Source of the DNA: Isoetes taiwanensis
Lineage: Eukaryota; Streptophyta; Lycopodiopsida; Isoetales; Isoetaceae
Length of the DNA: 64,000 bases
Reading direction: 5' to 3'
Assembly: GCA_021234155.1 (NCBI GenBank)
Contig: JAJEKV010000224.1
Coordinates: forward strand, 620,001 to 684,000
Part shown: piece by piece, positions 53,666 to 64,000 of the stretch
How the letters are laid out: every line of letters begins with the position of its first letter
How positions within the stretch are numbered: position 1 is the first letter of the stretch
Position numbers and translations under genes: made by a program
The notes under the pieces: generated by a model
What the model saw: the letters and a program-made list of their open reading frames with translations, nothing else
The model's database searches: none
Told to the model about the DNA's origin: nothing

Positions 53666-53790
53666 CAACGAATTTGAGGAGACAATTATCTTATCGATGA
53701 CCTACTATCTCAAACAATACATTAAGAACAACACACCAACAAATGAAGGGCACCAGAATTGCTAACTGGCATAGACATATACTTGTGCAT

Positions 53791-54150
53791 GATGGATTAC
53801 ACATTAACAAAGCAAATGCCTTACCACAAGATCTATATGTATGTTTTCTTTATTTTGAAGCATTTCTGCTACCAATTTGGTAAATATATGTCCAAGATCA
53901 TTTGCCGGTCTTCCTCTCCTCTTTCCAGCGCATGCTCTCACACAAAAAATGGGTTGTTTATGGGAGTTATGGCCGCGGTTCTAATCAGCTCTAAAATTGA
54001 GACAGCAAATGTAATTTCATTTATTTGACATGCTTACCTTAGATATTTCAGAAACATGCACCGAGCATCATTTGTGGACCTCTCATCAAGCTCTTTAACA
54101 AAGGTTCCTTTTGAAATTTATACGCATTCTTCTAATCTCCTGTCGATGGA
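53791..54150. repeat. Duplicated host segment, copy 2 (empty site)
   Basis: Uninterrupted version of the host segment, including the TAA target (53,992-53,994). Function of the segment is unknown; no coding signal. Confidence 0.88.
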
Positions 54151-55622
54151 TTCTCTACCTGTGAAGACCTGTTATGGTTAAAAAACATGCATGTAATGAA
54201 GATGAACTAACCTACAAAGCAACAAGAATGAGAGTTCTGAAGGTGTTCCACATTTGCCGCAATATGTGCTACATGGTCTTCATAAAATAGAAGTCCCAAA
54301 ATGGCATCATATAGGCATAGAGAATGCATAAGCTCACTCTAAGTTTAAGAATAGATGCAAAATGCATAGGCTCACTTTGATCTAAAAACAGATTGATCTA
54401 AAAAACAGACATGCCATGCCAATGGCTGACTACATAGCCTGATACAGTATAGAATACATTGCATTGCAGTTATGTCAAATTCTCTATGTCTGCAAAAGGA
54501 GCAATAAAAATTAATAGGAAACCTTGAGGAGAAGGAAGAACTACATAAATTCACTCCAACTATGGCATAGAATCCCAAAATGCCAATGCATAAATGCCAA
54601 AATGCTAACATATAAATCCCATTTGCTCACCTCAAAGTATTTGTTTTTGCAAAGATCGAGCCATGCAAGCTCCTTCAAAACTGAAAAACCAATTTGCATA
54701 AGAGTATAAGCGGAACCTTCAAGAGGTCACGCTTCTAGAATAAATGAGTATATCATCACTATTTTTATGGAAAATGTAGCGGAACCCGATATTGTAAGTT
54801 ATCATGTCGGACGCTATAACACATGCACTCTACATATGAGAGAGCAACATGTATTTTAAGGTCAATTGCAACATGACCCACAGCTGTATGCTTGCAATAC
54901 AAAATACCAAATGAAAGCACATGATACCTCTATATTCATACTGTCATTTCAACAGTTCAGGCTTGTTACAGAACAATTGCATGCAGCTACCAAGTAATGC
55001 AGTCATTCATTATGCCTAATCAGATGGTTTGCTTGATACATTTCCAGCTCCAAATAATGGAGCCCCAACAGTAGCTCCTTTTCAATCATGAAGAAAAGGA
55101 ACGGTTTTCCACATTTCTTTGAATTCACGGTTAAGGTGTCAATAACGAAGGCAAAGCAGGTTGGATTAAGGTTACAATCTTTGATCAAATCAAGAAGATG
55201 AAAGCCCACCGAACAAAAATGAGCAGAACCAATCAAGAAAAGCAAATAAGGGCATCAAACAGCCAGAGAGTAGGCCTAAAGCATACTTAAACTTACACCA
55301 ACACAGAGAAGCTTTATTTTTCATGTTTGAACTCTAAACAACAAGACTTGTTACCTCGCCAAAAAGTATTTCTTGCATCACTTCCTCCATTAACCCGGAC
55401 TTCGCTTGCGTTCTAAAAACCGTGGAAAAGAAAATGTTATGCCTCAATTCATGAATGGCAATTGCCTAAATTAGAGCCCCTCAGTTATCATAATATTTCT
55501 AGGGCCTCTGTAAAACAAAAGGCATATGTGGCATGAAAAAATTATAACCTTGTTTATCTTTGTGCCTTCGTAGTGCATCTGTTCAAAACGTTCAAAAGCT
55601 AAAGCCTCATTATTCTCTCTCT

Positions 55623-55625
<3 letters not shown>
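54151..55625. other. Low-coding stretch left of a LINE
   Basis: No recognised gene. The minus frame at 55,003-55,245 has no motif. Confidence 0.4.
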
Positions 55626-55662
<37 letters not shown>

Positions 55663-55677
55663 AAGGTTTGTTTTATA

Positions 55678-56554
55678 TTACATTTGTAATAGATACATCA
55701 TAAGGTATATCCTAGGGGATATACTAAAAAAGACTAAGCATACTATCCAAAAATCATGGTCCTTATAGAATGGATCCATGAACCAAATTAAAACAGCCAA
55801 CTTAATATATTGTTTATACAATTCCAAGACAGTTATACTTAGTGTAAGCTGCAAAGAACACTGTAACCAGATCATTCCAACAGAGAATAGCTCAAGATTC
55901 GTCCAGAAGGTCCTGTAGTGTGAGATCAGCAAATGTCCTATTCCCAAAAATCGTGAGAAGAGTGTCTAGGACAGCTGTCTGGAAGTTGGTGAAGTCTAAC
56001 AGAAGCAAGACATGTGCTTCTCGTTTCTGCTGCCATTTATGATAGAGGTTGGTAAAATATGGTTTGAGACTATTGAATCTCCATACCTCAGTCCTTTTCA
56101 ACACTTTCTTAATTGCTTTTGCATGTACTACCTCCTGTTTAAGTTGAATGTGAATACTTTCTAGTTCAGCTTTAGGTAATTGGAATTCCTCATCCTCCTT
56201 GTTTGCTGCTACTCCCATAGCTCGATCCATGCTTCCAACCCTGTTAAGTCTCCTCTGTGCATCTGTGTAGAACATCATCAGCAATTGTTAGATTAGATAG
56301 TGTAATCCATAGAACCTTCCAAAACTATTCCATGCTGGATCATATTTCTTCCCTTTCAACAGTTTGTGTGCTATTACAGTAATCTGTATGATGTCAATGA
56401 ATGCATGCTTCAGCCAAATTATGGAGGGGGTGTGGTTATTCATGACCACTCTATTTCTATGTAGCCAAATGATCCAGTAGCTCAATGTTCTAGTAGTGAT
56501 TTCGATTCTGCTGCTGGCTTCACTGAAAGTTGATAGATTTAAGTCTGTTTGCAC
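55678..56554 (-). pseudogene. LINE C-terminal region
   Basis: 56,288-56,554 has TRTLSYWIIWLHRNRVVMNN, the W-x2-W-x2-RN motif that follows zf-RVT in plant LINEs. 55,892-56,284 has a charged helical stretch (QLKQEVVHAKAIKKVLKRTE). Frames are broken. Confidence 0.7.
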
Positions 56555-56596
56555 TCCTTTGTTAATATGGGATGCCCAGCTCCAAAATTCTGCTAA

Positions 56597-57070
56597 TTAT
56601 GAGCATGTAAATACATGGTTAGAGGTTTCTACTTCTCCACATAGAGGGCATTGGCTGGAATGTGTGTTGTCATATAAAGCCCGTTTCTGGTTTGTAGGCA
56701 AGCTTTGATGTAAGGCTATCCATCTAAAAGTTTTAATCTTACTGGCCATGTAGCCTGCCCAGCCTTTTGCACATATTCTTGCCAGTTTTTCCTCCTCACA
56801 TTGCCATAGAACACCTGCTCTTGAAGGTTTCAATTGAATGAGAGCCTTATATATGTCTCTAACTGAATATATTTCCTTATCATTCAATTGCCACATGTTG
56901 GAATTGTTGCTTAACTCCTCATACTTTCCAATACTGTTCATAACCAAGTTATAAATCTGTTTATCTAACTCTGATCCTTTGGTTTTATTTGTAACCTCCT
57001 CCCAAGTCATCCATCTGTCCTGTATTCTCAGATCTTCTATTCTCCTTAACCCACACTTATGCCATTGCAT
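56597..57070 (-). pseudogene. LINE zf-RVT (RT zinc-binding) domain
   Basis: Open 157-aa frame: WQLNDKEIYSVRDIYKALIQ, KIKTFRWIALHQSLPTNQ and the zinc-binding SSQCPLCGEVETSNHVFTCS (CxxC...HxxxxC). This domain follows RT in plant L1-type elements. Confidence 0.92.
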
Positions 57071-57459
57071 ATATTTTTGGGGATGTTTCCCACATTAACT
57101 GGTGCAAGATCTGGATGCCAGAAAAAATTCAGATCTCTACTTTTGGCATCTATACTTGGGGGTCTGTAGCACAATGCAGCATTGTTCCATGCCTCTAGCA
57201 TTCTTTTTAAGGTGTTTGATGTACATGGACACGGTGTGAGCTAGAAGAAGGCTGAGTCTGGTAATTGGCATTTGAGAGTATGGCTGCCCACTGGTAATGA
57301 CTTCACCAATTGGAGGGTTGAGGATGGCCTAACTGCATGTATAGCCCTCCAGACCATCTTAGCTACCAGTGCCTGAGCTTGAATAAACATGTCCTTGCAT
57401 CCTAGTCCACCTTCCTTCTTAGGTTTAATTAAATCTATCCAGGCAACTTTGTGGGATCC

Positions 57460-58285
57460 CTACCATATGAATTTCCTTATTGCAGCTTCCATGATTCTGT
57501 AAGAATTCTTATCCCCTACTATTGCTGAGGAAAAGTAGACGTGTGTACTGCCAATAATAGCATTGGCAATTTCTACTCTCCCTGCCAAAGATAGGGTAGA
57601 TGTATACATAGACAAAAAAAAATTTTCTTGATCCTCGTCACAATTGGATCCCATAACCCCTGCAGTGAACAATTTAGGGATAAGGGGATACCTAAAATAC
57701 TTGTAGCAGAATTACAGTTCAGAACCCTAATTCCTTGCAATGTAGAATCCTGTGAGTCATAAATGATTGCACTTTTATTCTTATTCAACAGAATCCCTGC
57801 AGCTGCACCAAAATTGTCCATTGCCAATAAGAATTTTTCTAGACTTCTGCCTTTTTTTTTTGAGGAAGACAAAGGTATCATCTGCATATTGCATAATGGT
57901 GAAAAAGCCATCCCCCCCCAAGTTCCAAACTATTTATTTCTCCATCAGTTTGCATTTGCATAATCTTTCTTGTAACCATCTCAGCAACAATTAAGAATAA
58001 ATATGGGGCTAAAGGACATCCTTGTCTTACTCCTCTTTGGCATCTGAATAACTTTGTAGGAGTACCATTTAATATAAAAGCTGAAGATGCATTTATATTA
58101 AAGCTCCATACCTTTTGGTATGCCTTATTGGAGAAACCCATATAATTATTCGTGTAAGTCACACCCATGAAATTCCATGTACGATATAGTTGCCTCAAAA
58201 TTCCTTCCATTGAGGCACCTATACCATGCCATATGAAAGCCATACAATTTACCTCAAAATCCTTCCAGCACAGCATGCTGACCAC
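57460..58285 (-). pseudogene. LINE reverse transcriptase, C-terminal two thirds
   Basis: 57,878-58,285 has KVWSFNINASSAFILNGTPT and CQRGVRQGCPLAPYLFLIVA, the F-x-RG-RQG-PLSP block. In the next frame FTIMQYADDTFVF holds the catalytic YADD (about 57,880-57,890), then LLNKNKSAIIYDSQ. 57,460-57,672 has LPYLWQGE-side sequence followed by RVEIANAIIGSTHVYFSSAI. The endonuclease and N-terminal RT blocks are missing. Confidence 0.92.
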
Positions 58286-58290
58286 AGAAC

Positions 58291-59143
58291 TCTAATTCAA
58301 ACCTAAGGCAAATGTAAGCTTTTTATTTTCCGCCAGATTGCATATGTATCCACCAATGTATTTACTGCAAAATTTCAAATTCATGCAAACTCTTTATAGT
58401 TAATGTAGATATGCAACTAAGCACACTCTAAAATAGGAATTCCAGAAGGACATCTTCATCTATCCGGCAGTTTTGGCTATGTATTCAAATGGCTACCTAT
58501 GGAGTATGCAGCAAAGCTTAAGCAAGCTATGTGACAAAGTTAGAGATTGGGAAATTTTGCATCATTCAGAATGCAAACTTTTTTGAGGAAATCGATAACA
58601 AATTGCAAGACAACATGCTGAAAAGAGAACCACTCTTAAATAGGGAACCAGATGAAAGATTTATGCTCTTTGCAGTGCTGCCAATAGAGTATTACAGGTC
58701 TTTGCCATGCTGTCAATGGAGCCTAGACTCAGGTTCAGAGCTACCGTGGTATCACGAATAAAGGAATCTAGAATCAAAATACAACAATACAATGTTAAAA
58801 GCTTCTCAACTCACATCCATTAACAATTGGATTGCCAACCATTATGTTTGACTATCTTAGAGATGGAAACCAGAGGGACCAACATGTTTGCTGGGATAAA
58901 TTATCTCTTACCTATGCGCACCTAAGTAATCTCTTGTGTGTGCATTCTAGCCAAGAATCCGAATGCCCATCCTCATGTGGATAGCCTTCTTATATATTGG
59001 AAAAGGAGGCTCTTTTTTGCATCTATGCATGTGGGATATTCGTACATGCTCTAGATTCTAGAACAATCTTGAACATTCTAGAACCATTAGGGTTGGAGGC
59101 ATCCTTAAACATGTATGAAACATCAATCCTTTTTTCAGTGAAT
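58291..59143. other. Stretch without a recognised gene
   Basis: No clear coding signal. The right end has a TATATATT box and the phrase CTCTTTTTTGCATCTATGCA at 59,010, which recurs at 61,419. Confidence 0.4.
58990..59046 (+). repeat. Direct repeat, left copy, bounding the repeat-array region
   Basis: TTATATATTGGAAAAGGAGG then CTCTTTTTTGCA and ATGCATGTGGGATATTCGT; a diverged second copy is at 61,399-61,460. Could be two LTR-like or R-like fragments. Confidence 0.75.
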
Positions 59144-59215
59144 ATAGGCTTGGTCTAGAGGTTAGAATGCGGGGCTTGGGGGGCAATGATTAGGGTTCGA
59201 ATCCCCTAATAACAT
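59144..59215 (+). ncRNA. tRNA-like sequence with A and B boxes
   Basis: A box TGGTCTAGAGGTTA (59,151-59,164) and perfect B box GGTTCGAATCC (59,194-59,204) are spaced 43 bp apart, as in a real tRNA. The T-arm is a 7-bp stem (ATTAGGG/CCCTAAT). The A box resembles that of tRNA-Glu. The anticodon arm is degenerate and the acceptor ends do not pair, so it is a decayed tRNA or SINE head. Confidence 0.55.
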
Positions 59216-59279
59216 AATAACTTTTAAAAGCCTCCCTTTAAGGCCCAAGCATGCAACATGGACGTAGGATCTTGGATCC

Positions 59280-59970
59280 AATCAATTGCAAAGATCGTGC
59301 CACGTGGCATATATCGAAACCAACGCCTAGGATCGCGCCACATGGCGAAGCTCACAGATCGACGATCAAGATCGAAGTCGATGTCGACCGCAGAATAGTC
59401 CACCTCCTCGCCAAGTGGACGGTCAGATCGACACCAACACCTAGGTTCGCACCACGTGGCAGATCTCACAAATCGACGATCAAGATCGAATACGATGTCT
59501 GCCGCAGGATCGTCCACCTCCTCGCCAAGGATTGAAACCAATGCCTAGGATCATATCTCGCAGCTCAACGATCAAGATTGAATTCCATGTCAACTGCAGG
59601 ATCGTCCACCTCCTCGTCAAGTGGATGGTCAGCTCGAAACCACGCTGAGGATTGCACCACGTGGCGTATCTCATAGCTCGACGATCAAGATCGAATTCGA
59701 TGCCGACCACATGATCGTCCTCCTCCTCGCCAAGTGGGCCCGATCGACACCAACGATCGGGATCATGCGTGGCGGATTTCACAAATCGGACGATCAAGAT
59801 CGAAGTCGATGTCGGCCACCGCAGGATCGTTCGCCAAGTGGACGGTTAGATCGACACCAATGCCTAGGATTGCGCCACGTGGCAGATCTCACAGATCGAC
59901 GATCAAGATCGAAGTCGATGCCGATCGCAGGATTGTCCACCTCCTCGCCAAGTGGAGAAAAGAAAAATCA
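59280..59970 (+). repeat. Six-unit tandem array (~101-115 bp) with G-boxes
   Basis: The phrase GACGATCAAGATCGA recurs at about 59,361, 59,476, 59,577, 59,680, 59,789 and 59,898. Units also share CCACCTCCTCGCCAAGTGGA and a CCACGTGGC palindrome (CACGTG at about 59,301, 59,453, 59,658 and 59,876; CACATG in one unit). GC content is well above its surroundings. ORFs over this array on both strands are repeat shadows. Confidence 0.93.
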
Positions 59971-60114
59971 ACGCGCACCACTGCATCTGAGCCGTCTAGA
60001 GTGACAATGGCACCTTCCACGGTCAGGTTGGCTCGAAATATCGCAGCCTACCACTAATATATATATTTTATATACAAGAAAATTAGCACATCCTATGGTG
60101 CATGTTTCTACGAT

Positions 60115-60945
60115 GCACGCTCCAATTTCAGCATATTCCTATGGTATAAGTTGAGATTCTCTTGGATTTTATCAAGATTCCCCTAGATTCTTTATGATAT
60201 TATGAAGATTGCCTTAGATTCCCCTTTAATTATATGACATTCCTCGCTTAGATTCTATGAAGATTCCTCTAGTTCTCCAAGAATCCATTAGATTTTATGA
60301 GATTCCCTTTGATCCTATCAAGATTGCCCTAGATTCTCTATGATGTTATGAAGATTCTCTTAGATTCCCTTCAAATTCCACGAGATTCCCGTAAATTCCC
60401 TTAGATTTGCTTAGATTTTAGGAGATTCTTCTAGGTTCTATTATGTTTCATGCAATTCCCTTAGATTCCCCTTAAATTCTATGAGATTCCTGTAGATCCC
60501 TTTATATTTGCTTACATTTTATGAGATCTGTTACATTTCATGCAAATTCTCCAAGATTCTATGTAGATTCCTTTAGGTTTTATGAAGATTCCTATAGATT
60601 GCATCAAAATTCCCTTAGATACCCTTAGATTTTATGATATTTTATTATAACCTATAAAAATTCCCCTAAATTCTCCATGATGTTATGAAAATCCCTTAAA
60701 TTCCCCTCAAGTTCCATGAGTTGCTGTGAGATTCTCCTAGATTGTCAATTCCCTTAGATTCCCGTCAAATTCTATGAGATACCTGTAAATGCACTTAGAT
60801 TTGCTTAGTTTTTATGAGATTCCCTTAGATTCTGTTACGTTTCCTATAATTTCCTTATGTACTCTGAAGATTCCCCTAGGTTCTTCAAGATTCCATTAGG
60901 TTTTCATAGATTGCCTTAGATTTTGTGAGATTCCCTTATTTTCTA
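60115..60945 (+). repeat. Degenerate TTAGATTCC-type satellite array
   Basis: Dozens of short words such as CCCTTAGATT, CTATGAGATTCC and TGAAGATTCC repeat with no fixed period (about 12-36 bp). No ORF. Looks like an old expanded simple repeat. Confidence 0.88.
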
Positions 60946-61230
60946 GAATGTTCTGGAAAGTTCTAGAACTTCTAGAAGATTCTAGAGAATTAGAACTTCT
61001 AGAATTCTGGAAAGTTCTAGAACTTCTAGAAGATTCTTGAATGTTCTTTAGAACATTCTAGAACTTTCCAGAATGATCTGTCGAAGATGTTAGAATGTTT
61101 TAGAAAGTTCTAGAACTTCTAGAAGATTCTGGAAAGTTCTAGAACTTCTAGAAGATTCTAGAATGTCCTAGAATATTATTCTAAAACATTCTAGAACTTT
61201 CTAGAATGTTCTAGATTCAATTTTCTTTAT
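60945..61230. repeat. TTCTAGAA palindrome array, heat-shock-element-like
   Basis: Made almost only of GAA/TTC triplets in alternation (TTCTAGAAGATTCTAGAA). At 61,122-61,144 five triplets alternate with exact 2-nt gaps: GAA, TTC, GAA, TTC, GAA, which satisfies the heat shock element rule. It has no adjacent recognised gene, so function is only a possibility. Confidence 0.85.
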
Positions 61231-61398
61231 ATTTCTATAGAGTCTCTTATGTTTTATGGGATTGCCTTAGATTTCGTGAGATTTTCTTACTTTCTACAAC
61301 TTTCTAGAAGATTTTACAACTTATGTTTTATTATTCTAGAAGGTTTTATGTTTTAGAACCTCCTAGAAGTGAACTGGAATGTTCATTCTCTTGTCCAA

Positions 61399-61460
61399 TT
61401 TATATACTGTAAAGGGGTCTCTTTTTTGCACGAATGCATGTGGGATATTTGTTCACGAAT
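61399..61460 (+). repeat. Direct repeat, right copy
   Basis: Second copy of 58,990-59,046 (CTCTTTTTTGCACGAATGCA then TGTGGGATATTTGT). Confidence 0.75.
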
Positions 61461-61840
61461 GCACGGACGAGATAGGCCGCCAGATCTGACGACTCAAATC
61501 GCATCGGCCAAGAAGCTTCCAGAACATTCTCGAACCTTCTAGAGCGTTGTAGAAAATGCTAGAACATTCTAGTCTAGAACATCCTTCAAACATTTTAGAG
61601 CATTCCATAACTATCTAGAGCATTCCAGAACATCTGAGTAGATCATGCTAGAAAATAAAGCTAACGTAAAGCTATGATCTCATATCAAAAATTTAAGAGC
61701 AAAACCATCATCCAATTAAATTGGGATTATGTCAACTCCAAAATCACGTCAACCTGCTGTTGTCTTCTAGGGGGTTTTTGTTTTTTTTATTTTTTTTTCG
61801 GACTTCAAAAATAACATAAGGTTGCGATTCACGTGTGACG
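61461..61840. other. Stretch with further TTCTAGAA words
   Basis: 61,500-61,650 repeats CATTCTAGA/TAGAACATTC words at lower density. The rest has no feature apart from a T-run at 61,778-61,798. Confidence 0.5.
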
Positions 61841-61989
61841 TTTCATATGCGAATTGAAATATGCAAAAATGAAGAGCAAGTTGCTAACATAGATGAGACC
61901 AAAATTGCTTGCTCGATAGATGATAATATTAGGTTTGATAATAACAGATTGCATTATTTGCGAGGCAATTCCAAACTCGAAATTATCGA

Positions 61990-62660
61990 TACCTCATACA
62001 AAAATATCATATATTCCAATAAAACATTAAGGGATCAATCCATGTTTTTCCACGTGTTTAACAAGGTGTGGTTCCATGTCGGCCGTTCTATCCGGTTCGG
62101 ATATGAATCTAACACTTCACCCACCGTCATCCCCATAGCCAAATTATGCATAATAGACACAAACTTCACCGTAAAATCATCCGCCGCGAAAGTTTTTTGG
62201 ATCGTAAGATGGTGGATTCAGGGCCTGCGTTTGATTGTAGAAGCATTTGAGAGCATCATCATCCACTATGATTATATCATCCTTATTCTCGATACCAAGT
62301 TCGTCCATCATGTTACTCAAGTGTTTGATGAAGATAGGCTTGCCTGTTGGATCCTTGGGATTAGTGAACTTCACACATTTGTTCTCCGATCCCAAAAGGT
62401 CAACCAATGTCACGATTTCCCCCGGTGCCTCCAAAGTATCCTTGATATTCCTTAGTTCCATGGATGACCAAATACCAACTCGAATAACTTTGAATGCCTC
62501 ATCTAGCATCACCTTCAAGTGCGGCCAGCGGATAGATCCACTTGGTGTTTGATTCTACCGGTGTCCGATGAAACCGATCTCTAGCCACTTTATTTTTAGG
62601 GAAAAGTCTTGCAAAGGACTCCGTTTAGGTCGAACACCACAACCTTCTTAGAAACGCAAT
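61990..62660 (-). pseudogene. FCP1/NIF-type HAD phosphatase remnant
   Basis: On the minus strand, HAD motif I is VVVFDLNGVLCKTF (62,610-62,650; D-x-N-x-V in place of DxDxT). Downstream come WPHLKVMLDEAFKVIRVGIW and SS (motif II, VGIWSS), PIFIKHLSNMMDELG (motif III Lys) and DDIIIVDDDALKCFYNQTQA (motif IV acidic pair), then NPPSYDPKNF. One base too many in an A-run near 62,180 breaks the frame; the next frame continues DDFTVKFVSIMHNLAMGMTV. Enzymes of this family dephosphorylate Ser/Thr, as on the RNA polymerase II tail. Stops between motif I and 62,520 and the frameshift make it a likely pseudogene. Confidence 0.75.
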
Positions 62661-63324
62661 GCAAGCTGAAACATCAAACATGTATCTGGTCAGCAAGATA
62701 TGATAACACAAACAATACAAACGCGCCAAGCGTGATTTGAGTTAGTCTTAACCAAATCGGGCGGGCGCGGATTTAGTTTCACAATGAAAACTAATCCAGC
62801 GACGCTGACATTTAATTCAAAGGTAATACAAATTAAAACGTAATGCTGCGATTTTTGTGGGCAAGGCCATACCTATCATCTTCAGTTTATTTGGCCGTCA
62901 TCGGCCATTCTCCCTTAGCCACCCTTTAATCTTCGCCTTCTTCTGACTGTTAGAGTTGTTATTTTTTATTAGTTCCTGCGCCCTTCATTAACCGACATTA
63001 TTTTACTATTGATTTGGCAAACTGTGGAATCACTAGAGCCGCCTTTGGTTGCCTTCAGTTTCGTTTTTTCTGTCAATTAGTTCATTGTTAACCGCGGAAT
63101 CTACTCTATTGTTGCTTGCATCACCTCGGAAGGAGGCAAGGATATTCCCTAAGTTCGGGCGCGATCCACGATTCTGAGAGCGTCGGTTTAGCGACTATTT
63201 GTTCATTATTGCTTTCCTTATCAGGCTGCGGATTACTAGTTCCCTCACCGAAGCATCATTCCACTTTCGAATTGACAAGTCTATTTAGACTTTTGATTGC
63301 TGATGATTTCAGGTTGCCATAAGG
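62661..63324. other. Stretch without a recognised feature
   Basis: No credible ORF or repeat. May be intron or flank of the phosphatase remnant. Confidence 0.35.
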
Positions 63325-64000
63325 GCCTTTAGGAGATTTGGCAAAGCACATGCATGAGGAATGGTTCAAGAAAGTCTTTGGTTTGTTCATCACTCACAAA
63401 GCGGTGACATCTTCTAACACCCATAAGAGCCTCTCTCGCAATATAACCTCCAATATGAAGCTCCAAGCAGTTGTATCAATTGGAGCAAATGCCTCGATGA
63501 GGTAAGCAGCCATAGATGGGGAAATCCATTTTTATTTAGGGCCCTTCTCCTTAGTTTGTAGCTCGACTTGATTTCCCCACTTAGGAGGGGGTCCCGATCC
63601 TCATCCTCTTCGACTCATCCTCGCTCGACCGATCCCGATCCGTATGATAGAATATAGTTCTTAAGTCCGGATCATCTAGGAAGAAAACATTCCCATGCAT
63701 CGCTATTGTCACCCTTGGCCTTAGCAATATCATATTCCTGCCCGACAAAGATGGCTATCATAATAAAGATCACATGTGCCATCTTTTCGCTCGCTCGCAG
63801 ACTCATTATCCTTAACATCATATATTAGGCATCCCTCCCTAATAACTTTTTGAGGCACTCCAGATCATGAGCCGGATAGTGCATACAGATGTGACTCCAC
63901 CTGAAGGACAAACGATGACAATAGTGAAGGACCTCTCAGCTTGTCAATCCTATACCTGGTAAAGAAGCATTTGTAGTCCTTCCTCGTTCATGCCCATATC
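63325..64000 (-). pseudogene. Unrecognised decayed ORF at the window end
   Basis: Minus-strand frames give MAAYLIEAFAPIDTTAWSFI, LEVILRERLLWVLEDVTAL, a stop, then VMNKPKTFLNHSSCMCFAKS. Further upstream: RIMSLRASEKMAHVIFIMIA and KAKGDNSDAWECFLP with several stops. The amino-acid composition is protein-like over about 650 bp, but I recognise no domain. It may be a decayed transposon protein or part of a gene continuing beyond 64,000. Confidence 0.4.

Larger units (their letters stand above)
55626..58290 (-). mobile_element. L1-type LINE, 5' truncated
   Basis: The plus-strand T-run at 55,626-55,656 is the poly(A) tail of a minus-strand element. Reading up in coordinates come the C-terminal region, zf-RVT zinc-binding domain and RT palm; similarity ends within RT at about 58,285, so endonuclease and ORF1 are missing, the usual 5' truncation. 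I could not find a target duplication. Several frameshifts make it inactive. Confidence 0.92.

Noticed and set aside
59144..59215. Functional tRNA gene
   Set aside because: A and B boxes are good but acceptor and anticodon stems do not form.
59224..60057. Several ORFs of 90-127 codons on both strands
   Set aside because: They are shadows of the ~110-bp tandem array, whose GC-rich units lack stops in several frames.
61835..62455. 206-codon plus-strand ORF
   Set aside because: It lies antisense to the FCP1-like frame, which has recognisable HAD motifs; the plus frame has none.

Overview
This is a stretch of plant nuclear DNA. The evidence is an intron-containing alpha-expansin gene, a RETICULATA-RELATED (chloroplast envelope family) gene with an intron, an ACT-repeat (ACR-type) pseudogene, a plant-type GH32 invertase fragment, and a dense, nested population of plant transposons: Copia with initiator-Met PBS, Ty3/gypsy with a second RNase H, CACTA, PIF/Harbinger, L1-type LINEs and a Helitron end. 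The TE load, old nested insertions and low gene density suggest a large-genome vascular plant such as a fern or gymnosperm. The sequence does not let me name the species.

Layout. 1-4.6 kb: decayed Copia element C1 on the minus strand; its 3' end lies outside the window. 4.6-10.7 kb: a second, badly broken Copia (C2, plus strand) interrupted by unrelated sequence, with a LINE-like retroposon in its 3' LTR (13-bp target duplication). 12.7-13.2 kb: a small foldback element. 13.6-14.3 kb: a three-copy tandem repeat running into a Ty3/gypsy element (14.3-21.6 kb). A 3,667-bp CACTA transposon (16,064-19,730, 3-bp CCA target duplication) sits inside the gypsy pol gene and carries what looks like an intact RETICULATA-RELATED gene. 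22.5-25.5 kb: two adjacent 1.5-kb direct repeats, probably a duplicated gypsy LTR. 26-31 kb: low-coding sequence with dispersed and tandem repeats and an ACR-like pseudogene. 31.3-32.3 kb: an intact three-exon alpha-expansin gene, the best host gene here. 32.7-38.2 kb: a structurally complete but mutated Copia element C3. 40.3 kb: a Helitron-type 3' end. 42 kb: an invertase pseudogene. 47.8-49.8 kb: a 2-kb near-palindrome built from two copies of an unknown coding sequence. 50.7-53.5 kb: a PIF/Harbinger-like element with a Myb/SANT-like ORF; a paralogous empty site at 53.99 kb confirms its TAA target duplication. 55.6-58.3 kb: a 5'-truncated LINE. 59-61.6 kb: three kinds of repeat array, including a G-box-bearing array and a heat-shock-element-like array. 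62 kb: a frameshifted FCP1/NIF-type (HAD) phosphatase remnant on the minus strand. 63.3-64 kb: an unrecognised decayed ORF on the minus strand.

Functionally, only the expansin gene (cell-wall loosening) and possibly the transposon-borne RETICULATA-RELATED copy look able to make a full protein. All retroelement polyproteins have frameshifts or stops. The main interest is in how the mobile elements have captured, duplicated and inverted coding sequence.
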